Of a DNA stretch of 64,000 nucleotides, positions 57,501-64,000 are shown piece by piece. Position 1 is the first letter of the stretch. Every line of letters begins with the position of its first letter. Both the position numbers and the translations under genes were made by a program. The stretch covers positions 1-64,000 of the forward strand of contig CAJQUW010007257.1 of NCBI GenBank assembly GCA_907163375.1, in the 5' to 3' direction. This stretch comes from Prostheceraeus crozeri. Its lineage: Eukaryota > Platyhelminthes > Polycladida > Euryleptidae. A model generated the notes under the pieces. The model saw nothing but the letters and a program-made list of their open reading frames with translations, made no database searches and was not told the DNA's origin.

Positions 57501-57732
57501 CAGCATTCTACTAGTTGTAATTGAAAATATCGTTTCAACAGTTTACAGATTAAAATAAAGTTTCAATAGTGTGTATGATGGAAATAAAGTTTAAGCGCTT
57601 TGTGCGTTAGAAATAAAGTTTCAGCCGTTTACAAGTTGAAAATAAAGTTTCAACAGTGTGCACGTTAGAAATAAAGTTTCAACAGTTTACAAGTTGAAAA
57701 ATAAAGTTTCAACAGTGTGTACGTTAGAAATA

Positions 57733-57815
57733 AATGAAAGTAAGAACTTCATCGTATGAGTATTCAAAGCATGTTTTGTAAATCAAATGTGTATAGTCCT
57801 GACATGATAGAATCG
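57733..57815. repeat. gene-proximal segment embedded in satellite, copy 1
   Basis: AAGAACTTCATCGTATGAGT followed by ATTCAAAGCATG. It recurs at about 58671-58755 and, in part, at 58922-58950 immediately before the structural-protein-like gene, linking the satellite to that gene's 5' flank. Confidence 0.8.
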
Positions 57816-58670
57816 TGTTAGAAATAAAGTTTCAGCCGTTTACAAGTTAAAAATAAAGTTTCAACAGTGTGTACGTTAGAAATAAAGTTTTAGCTGTTTA
57901 TATGTTAGAAACAAAACAAAGTTTCACCAGTTTACAAGTTAAAAAATAAAGTTTCAATAGTGTGCATGTTAGAAATAAAGTTTCAATAGCGTGTATGTTA
58001 AGAATAAAGTTTTATCTGTTTGTATGTTAGAAATAAAATGAAGGTTCATCAGTTTACAAGCTAATAATAAAGTTTTATCTGTTTGTATGTTAGAAATAAA
58101 ACAAAGTTTCAACCGTTAACAAGTTAAAAATAAAGTTTCAGATGAAAATAAAGTTTCAATAGTGTATATGATGGAAATAAAGTTTAAGCGCTTTGTGCGT
58201 TAGAAATAAAGTTTCAGCCGTTTACAAGTTAAAAATAAAGTTTCAACAGTGTGTACGTTAAGAATAAAGTTCTATCTGTTTATATGTTAGAAATAAAACG
58301 AAGGTTCACCAGTTTACAAGTTAATAATAAAGTTTTATCTGTTTGTATGTTAGAAATAAAACAAAGTTTCAACCGTTAACAAGTTAAAAATAAAGTTTCA
58401 ATAGTTTTCAAGTTAAAACTAATGTTTCAATAGTGCGTATGTTAAGAATAAAGTTTTATCTGTTTGTATGTTGGAAATAAAATGAAGCTTCGCCAGTTTA
58501 CAAGTTAAGAATAAAGTTTTATCAGCTTGTATGTTAGAAATAGAACAAAGTTTCAACCGTTAACAAGTTGAAAAATAAAGTTTCAATAGTGTGCACGTTA
58601 GAAATAAAGTTTCAACCGTTAACAAGTTGAAAAATAAAGTTTCAACAGTGTGTACGTTAGAAATAAATTA

Positions 58671-58755
58671 AAGTAAGAACTTCATCGTATGAGTATTCAA
58701 AGCATGTTTTGTAAATCAAATGTGTGTAGTCCTGACATGATAGAATCGTGTTAGA
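58671..58755. repeat. gene-proximal segment embedded in satellite, copy 2
   Basis: Nearly identical to 57733-57815 and partly matches the 5' flank of the gene at 58960. Confidence 0.8.
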
Positions 58756-58959
58756 AATAAAGTTTCAGCCATTTACAAGTTAAAAATAAAGTTTCAACAG
58801 TGTGTACGTTAGAAATAAAGTTTTACCTGCTTGTATGTTAGAAATGAAATAAAGTTTCACCAGTTTACAAGTTAAAAAATAAAGTTTCAATAGTGTATAC
58901 TTTAGAAATAAATGAAAGAAAAGAACTTCATTGTATGAGTATTCAAAAATACTTCCATC

Positions 58960-60105
58960 ATGAAGAATAAAAATCAGAAAGCTTATGAGTTTACTATCTA
59001 TCATTGGAGTGGGAGACAGTTCATCCGCTTTCATTCTTTTACTAAAGGTCTTACGCTGAGGTTGGATAGTGAATTCTATCCACATCTTGGTTTTGGTCAT
59101 GGACTACATCTAACGTCAATTGCTACTGCAAATGTTAAAAAAGTTTATTCAAATCGAATCAACAAATTTCATTATAGATTTAAAATATTTGATGAAGATG
59201 TTGTAAAATGCGAAGAACGCATCATTTTGAAAAAGCGTGGTGTTCAACCTTTATCACTTATTGAGTTAGTAAAACGATGGAATGAGACTGTGGGTAAGAA
59301 GTATGGAGAGAAAATTATGGCGGACAAAAATAAGTTGGTTATTCAGAAATATAATGACAAACTTACAGTTTATTTCTCTCCAACCTTGCGTCATTTTGTA
59401 AGACATTATACACCTATTATTGGAAGCGGTGTGGTGTATGCTTCTCATGAATATCACACTAAAGCTGATTCAGTTAATGATGAATGGTGGGTGGACATCT
59501 ATGGCGATCGCATCAAGAAAATTTACCAGTCTTATGAAGAATCTAAAGTTGCTATCAATATAATGCCGCGTCTATATCATACAGTTGAAAGCTTCATTCA
59601 TGTAGTAAATCCGTATATACAACAGAAGTTGAAGCATGTGATGAAAAGTAAATATGATGTAAAGACACACCACATTTCGTTTTCAATTGAAAATCAACGC
59701 GTTGTTCTGAGACTGGGTGATGACATTCAATGTCAAATGAGTAAAAATTTGAAAAAACTCTTTGGCTTTTCAATGCTACAAACTGTGTTTGCTGCTGCGC
59801 ATACGATTGGTATAGAAACACCAATGACACTTGATAAACATAAACAGCACCTTTACATTCAAAGTGATTTGATTCTACCTATTTCTGTTGGTGAGAAAAA
59901 AGAATACATTTTACGTGATTTCATTCATGATAAAGACGCTTCATATGGAATAGTCGAGAAGATGTTTGAATCTATTTTCTATCATCCCGTCGTCAAACAA
60001 ACTATACCCTCTATTGCTATCAAAATTACCAATGGTTTACAAGAGTGCATCCACGTGAAAGATACTAAATCCCTCATAACGTTAGTGTTTCGGAAAACAA
60101 AGTGA
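58960..60105 (+). CDS. Polinton structural-protein-like gene (minor capsid/PX-PY type)
   Basis: The frame encodes 381 residues from the first ATG after the satellite. No signal peptide or membrane segment. Blocks that resemble a protein family common in invertebrate Polintons: PTLRHFVRHYTPIIGSG in the middle, SKNLKKLFGFSML (as in 'S..L..MLGF'), HLYIQSDLILPISVGEKKEY (as in 'LYVY.D..E...VGD...LLR'), and an end IAIKITNGLQECIHVKDTKS..TLVFRK (as in 'I.I...G..V.F..G...V.L.F'). I infer a virion structural role, most likely a minor capsid or penton-like protein; which one is unsure. It converges with polB, 305 bases between stops, with an AATAAA at 60200. The frame is intact. Confidence 0.62.
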   Translation: MKNKNQKAYEFTIYHWSGRQFIRFHSFTKGLTLRLDSEFYPHLGFGHGLHLTSIATANVKKVYSNRINKFHYRFKIFDEDVVKCEERIILKKRGVQPLSLIELVKRWNETVGKKYGEKIMADKNKLVIQKYNDKLTVYFSPTLRHFVRHYTPIIGSGVVYASHEYHTKADSVNDEWWVDIYGDRIKKIYQSYEESKVAINIMPRLYHTVESFIHVVNPYIQQKLKHVMKSKYDVKTHHISFSIENQRVVLRLGDDIQCQMSKNLKKLFGFSMLQTVFAAAHTIGIETPMTLDKHKQHLYIQSDLILPISVGEKKEYILRDFIHDKDASYGIVEKMFESIFYHPVVKQTIPSIAIKITNGLQECIHVKDTKSLITLVFRKTK

Positions 60106-60410
60106 AGTCTTTATACAACATTTATTGAAATATGTACATGAATGTGAAGCAATAGACTTTATACAACATCCACTGAAAATATATACATGAGCGCACTTCA
60201 ATAAACATTGCTATATACAAAAAGTCTTTTTACTTCGTGAAGGGTGGAAATATACAGGGATAGGAAAAATGTCTTTCAGTGGAAAAGTCATCACATGGGG
60301 AATGTACAGATGTGGACACATATTCACAAGGAAAAAACAATCTCATGCGATACATAAAACAACAATGTTTATCTACAGAAATCAACATCAAAATACTAAG
60401 TTAAGGATGA
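60106..60410. other. convergent intergenic region with poly(A) signals on both strands
   Basis: AATAAA at 60200 serves the plus strand and TTTATT near 60120 the minus strand. A segment of about 45 bp (CTTTATACAACAT..TACATGA) is imperfectly duplicated in tandem. No gene. Confidence 0.6.
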
Positions 60411-63400
60411 TTATGCTAAGACGTCTCCTGAATGTGGTAGTGTGAGTTTAATTCTTTTGGGTGGTGGTATGTTTGTGTCAGGATGTCCATGTGGAAGAGA
60501 TATGTTGTGTTCTAACCAGCACCTCTTATCCTCCCATGCTGAAAGCGCCCGTTTCCTAAAAGTATGAGTTTTGATCTCATGCGACTTAGATTTTAAGATT
60601 GTCATATTGACAAACGTTATATTTTTATTTCTATAGGCTTTCCTGAAATTCTTATGTTTCATGTTAGAGACCAATGATCTTGATATGCCTTTAGCGCGCT
60701 TAATGCTATCATCACTATCCTTTAATTTCATACTGTACATTTTTGGACGGAGGAGAATCATTTCATCTATTTCCTTCCCTGCTGTCTCATCCTTAAAGCG
60801 GCCAAGTTTTGCCTTATTTTTGATGGAGTAGAGTGGGTGATCAGTAGGATAATTTGATGTATCAAAATATCTTTCTAAAGATTTTCCTACTTCATTGAAA
60901 TTTAAATCTTTTTGAGTGGTAATACCTAAGAAGAAACTATCTGTATCGCCACCCAACAAACGAACCTCTTTTACGAGAGGACATGGTTTTAGTATTTTAT
61001 AAAAGAGTTGGTACATTTCAAGCTTAGAGTAATCTAGTACAGCTTGACCAATATAGATGGGCTTGCACAACTCAACTTCAGATTTTATCATTTTAACACC
61101 TACAAGGTCCTCATCGATAATGTCTCTATCGATGAATAGAGGTGATGAGACCAATTTCTTAAATTTTGTAACATCATTGACTAGTTTATAGTTTACACGT
61201 TTTCTAACATCCTCCATCGTCTTACCAAATAGACTGTTGTTCTTATATTTATAAAAATCTTTTTCAAAATTATTTTGGGCTAGTGCACGTTTCTGTCTGT
61301 TGCTATCAATATATGGTTTGAGGAAGGCTTTCTGTCTAAATTTAATAATGCGGTGAACTCTTTTTAAAATCATACCATTTCTAAATAAAATTTTAAGATG
61401 CTAAAGTGGACTAGATAGTTTTCTTTATCATACTGGGTGAGTAAAAGTTTGCGGCAAGGCTTATAGTCGGGTTGACCGCATGATTCTAAATCTTTATGAA
61501 ATTGTTTCATAAAGTCGGAAAACATATCTTTGGTCACTTCACCTGATTCGGGTGCGAGTGGAAAATCTACGGTTTTATGTTTAATATTATTTGGATAGAT
61601 TAGATCTATCTCAAAATAATATCCCCAATCACCTTCATCTGGAATTGCTAGTATGTTAGAAGGGTTGGAGAAATGTTGAATTTCACTATCATCTAACCAG
61701 CTAAACTCAGAGTGAGGGAGTGGTTTGGATAGTGAACTACCATATAAATTATTTTGGTCATAATACTTAAGATGAGTCTGATCATCGCCTACTAATTTTG
61801 ATTTTAACCTATGTTTATTTACAAATGTGAGACCACCGCGAATTCCTCGCTCAAATAAATTATACATCTCTGGATCTTGTAAGAGATGAATGGTCTCACC
61901 AGTCATTTTAAAAGCAGACTTAAATGACATGGCTGGCAGACTCACAAAGTGGACGGGATCTAACTTATCTTCTTCTAATGCCACTCGTCGAAACTCCTGA
62001 AATACATCAGCCAGCAAAAATACATCTAACTTAAGATAGGCAATCATATATTCACCAAATGTATGGCAGTCAAATTTTATCCATGCATCTTGTGCATGAT
62101 CATAATCTTCGGTCTTACATTCTGCGCCGGTCAAATCATTTTTAAATTTATCTATGGGTGGAAGAGAAGTCTCACCGAGTTTACTAATCGCATCAAAATA
62201 TGCATATGGAAAGACTCCTTTCCGTGTGATGACTTCATCGGTTAGATTTGGATATTGTTTCTTAAGATTTTGTGTTAGTGGAAGCGACTTTAGATTTTGT
62301 ACGAGGGAGGCCAGTGATGCAGTCATAAATTGGTAGGAATCTAAAAATTTTATATCAAAATAGACCGTCTTATTTTCTTTAGTTTTGTCGACAGGCACTT
62401 TTGCTGTCATGGCCATAAACTTCTCTCTCGTTTGTGCTATTACATCAAGCTTCCACTCTTTCATTTGACCTAAACCTCCTTTTATTATCATATGGCTATC
62501 GTAGCCCTTGAAATTATGGAAAATGACGGGTAATGTACGCCGTTTCATCCTCAGCGAAAAATTGCATTTTGAACATAGTGCGTTTCTAAATTTACCAGTG
62601 ATGTGATCATGGTCGCGCACTTTCTTAATCTTATCATCATCAAATGTTTTCCTACATTTGGGGCAAACGTTGCAACTATCAAATTTTGATTTATCATCTG
62701 CTGTCATATGCAATGATCTGCGATAGAGTTCACCATCATACTTTTGCTGACATTTTACAGCCTGTTCGAGGAATTGTAGGAAATGGTAAATACAATCCTC
62801 ACCTTGCCAGACGCGCATTTTATTTTGCCTACCCCTAAAGTGATCACGCCATACTTCATAGCAGGAAATGGCTGCTGCTCGATGGGTGTTATCATCGATA
62901 TAGCATTCGATGTCAGCATAGATGACACGAAGAGGACTTAGTTCATCGCCATTCTCTCTATATGAAAACTCCTTATCTTTGGGCATGCGCTCCATTTGCA
63001 GTTTACCTCGCTTACACCATTCGTAATGAGTTTCAAATTTGTTTTTACTCCTAAAGTTCCGAATACATCTGTCGCAGTAATATAACTCTCTACTAGAGTT
63101 TTCTAAGTGGTGGTATAAGCGAGAGATTTTGGGAATGCCGCAGTAGTGCCATTCCTCACTATCATCCTGTTTTACTAATAACAGGTTTACTGTACGTTCA
63201 TAACAACTCGAACGCGAGTTGTAGCGCACACCCTTCAATCCTTTTTCCCAAACATGGAGAACTATTTTAATGTTGTTCAATTTTTCAAATTTTTCTATAT
63301 CTTTAATTTTCATATCGTCACTATTACAGTCATCGAAGTTTAATTCATTCTCCCACTGTTGATACTTACTCTTGCGGTATCGGCTATTCTGTACATCATT

Positions 63401-64000
63401 ATAGTGGAGAATGGAGAGGACAGCATATTTAAAACATTGCGATTCACAATCTACAGAAATGACTGCTGTTTTATTTTTTAAACTTTTCGGAAGTTTAAAG
63501 GAGCCTCGTCCAGAGTAGTTCTCTAATAAAGTGATTTTAAATAAGGCGGACTGAATGCCGTCAAAAATGAGACCACTATCGCGCTCGTTAAATTTATCAA
63601 TATTTAATTTTAATCCTTGGATGTGAAAATTTATCCAAGACTCATAGTCTACAACCTCGGTTGCAGGAGAGGAGGGTATGTGAAACTCCAACCTCTCTAT
63701 TATTTGTCCAGTATGGTGGTCGATTTTTACATATTTTATTTTAAGATAGATGAGCGCCTTCATTCTAAAATTGTCTAAATTGTTGAAGAGCGCTTCTATC
63801 AATGATGAATTTTGATGAAACCATTCCTCAAAGTTAGCAATGGTTTCTGAGGAGTCCATCTGGTAGTTCCTCACTAAATTATTTATGGACACTTCAGTGA
63901 GTCGGATAGAGGAGGTGCTGTTAGTATAACTATCGTCACTGTGTGTATGTTGAAGTCTGTGCGAAGATAGTTCAAAACGTGTCTCGAAAGACTGAATGCA
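60411..64000 (-). CDS. polB: protein-primed family B DNA polymerase of Polinton (polB), broken, 5' end off the window
   Basis: Minus strand, N to C: a region with VDCESQCFKYAVLSILHY, common at the start of these polymerases; a C2H2-like finger CDRCIRNF..HYEWC; exonuclease motif VIYADIECYIDD; a treble-clef/endonuclease VII-like module CPKC..DHDHITGKF..CSKC; exonuclease HNFKGYDSHMII and YLKLDVFLLADVF; polymerase YYDQNNLYG (motif A), NSLFGKTMEDVRKR (motif B) and LLGGDTDSFFLG (motif C). It copies the linear element from its ends by protein priming. Motifs of both catalytic domains are present. The frame stays open to the window edge, so the true start lies beyond 64000. The coding region is broken in about one place; the family call is secure. 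Confidence 0.9.

Larger units (their letters stand above)
45541..58915. repeat. AATAAA satellite, block II
   Basis: Related monomers, more diverse, strongest disorder in 45.5-47.9 kb. From about 47.9 kb a landmark GTACGATCGTAGG recurs at 47982, 49311, 50011, 51340, 52040, 53369, 54698, 55767 and 57464: spacings 1329, 700, 1329, 700, 1329, 1329, 1069 and 1697, so a 2029-bp (1329+700) higher-order unit with later rearrangements. Nearly every monomer has AATAAA on the plus strand, roughly one per 25-30 bases. The short minus-strand frames are by-products. Confidence 0.95.
33980..64000 (+). mobile_element. Polinton/Maverick-like element B with a 20-kb internal satellite (continues off the right edge)
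   Basis: Left to right: G/C-run terminal-type repeats, TATA promoter, repeat R, retroviral-type integrase of Polinton kind fused to a coiled coil, repeat M, satellite, a Polinton structural-protein-like gene, and a protein-primed PolB on the opposite strand. Integrase plus PolB plus a structural-type gene is diagnostic of Polintons. These are normally 15-25 kb; this one exceeds 30 kb within the window because of the satellite. Major capsid, ATPase and protease genes are not seen and could lie further right. It is partly broken (about one break noted in polB). That all parts belong to one insertion is inference; two neighbouring Polintons separated by satellite is the alternative. Confidence 0.68.

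Noticed and set aside
38979-58915. CRISPR-like or coding repeat array
   Set aside because: Repeats are head-to-tail without unique spacers, the organism is eukaryotic, and the short open frames merely follow the monomer period.

Overview
The window reads as nuclear DNA of an invertebrate animal: AT-rich, with spliceosomal GT..AG boundaries, a remnant of a ciliary gene (CFAP44/WDR52-like), and a dense mix of animal-type mobile DNA (Polinton/Maverick, Ty3/Gypsy, Penelope-like, LINE, a hAT-like MITE). Nothing points to bacteria. The phylum cannot be fixed from the sequence.

Layout. 1-5.3 kb is the end of a Polinton-like element (A) whose interior runs off the left edge: a coiled-coil protein gene, small ORFs, two repeat families (called R and M here) and, outermost, a block of about 300-bp tandem repeats carrying G/C runs. 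5.3-34 kb is host-like DNA with few genes: one secreted acidic protein gene (7.75-8.46 kb), exon-like islands near 5.85 and 6.5 kb, a decayed CFAP44-like fragment with a hAT-like MITE in its intron (14.2-15.9 kb), a young Gypsy element flanked by an unusual 272-bp duplication (17.7-22.2 kb), a LINE tail (22.3-22.9 kb), a stray block of the G/C-run repeats (25.4-26.0 kb), and a young, apparently whole Penelope-like element with hammerhead ribozymes and a 12-bp target duplication (28.4-31.8 kb).

From about 34 kb to beyond the right edge lies a second Polinton-like element (B), arranged as the mirror image of A: G/C-run repeats, a TATA promoter, repeat R, an integrase fused to the same kind of coiled-coil tail found in A, and repeat M. 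Then comes about 20 kb of satellite (39.0-58.9 kb) made of 28-29-bp monomers, almost every one containing AATAAA, in multi-level higher-order repeats. Beyond it are a Polinton structural-protein-like gene (58.96-60.1 kb) and a protein-primed family B DNA polymerase (60.4 kb to the edge). The edges of the satellite resemble the flanking element DNA, so the array probably grew inside the Polinton.

How the parts work together: in Polintons the integrase inserts the element, PolB copies it and capsid-type proteins are thought to package it. The arms of A and B share a compact transcription layout: TATATAA(A/G), 30-31 bases, then an initiator TCA(T/C)TTC or TCATTC. This is the most distinctive regulatory signal in the window. 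The best candidates for something undescribed are the integrase/coiled-coil fusion with its shared C-terminal domain, the conserved M repeat with a perfect Kozak start, the R/M hairpin core, and the giant AATAAA satellite.
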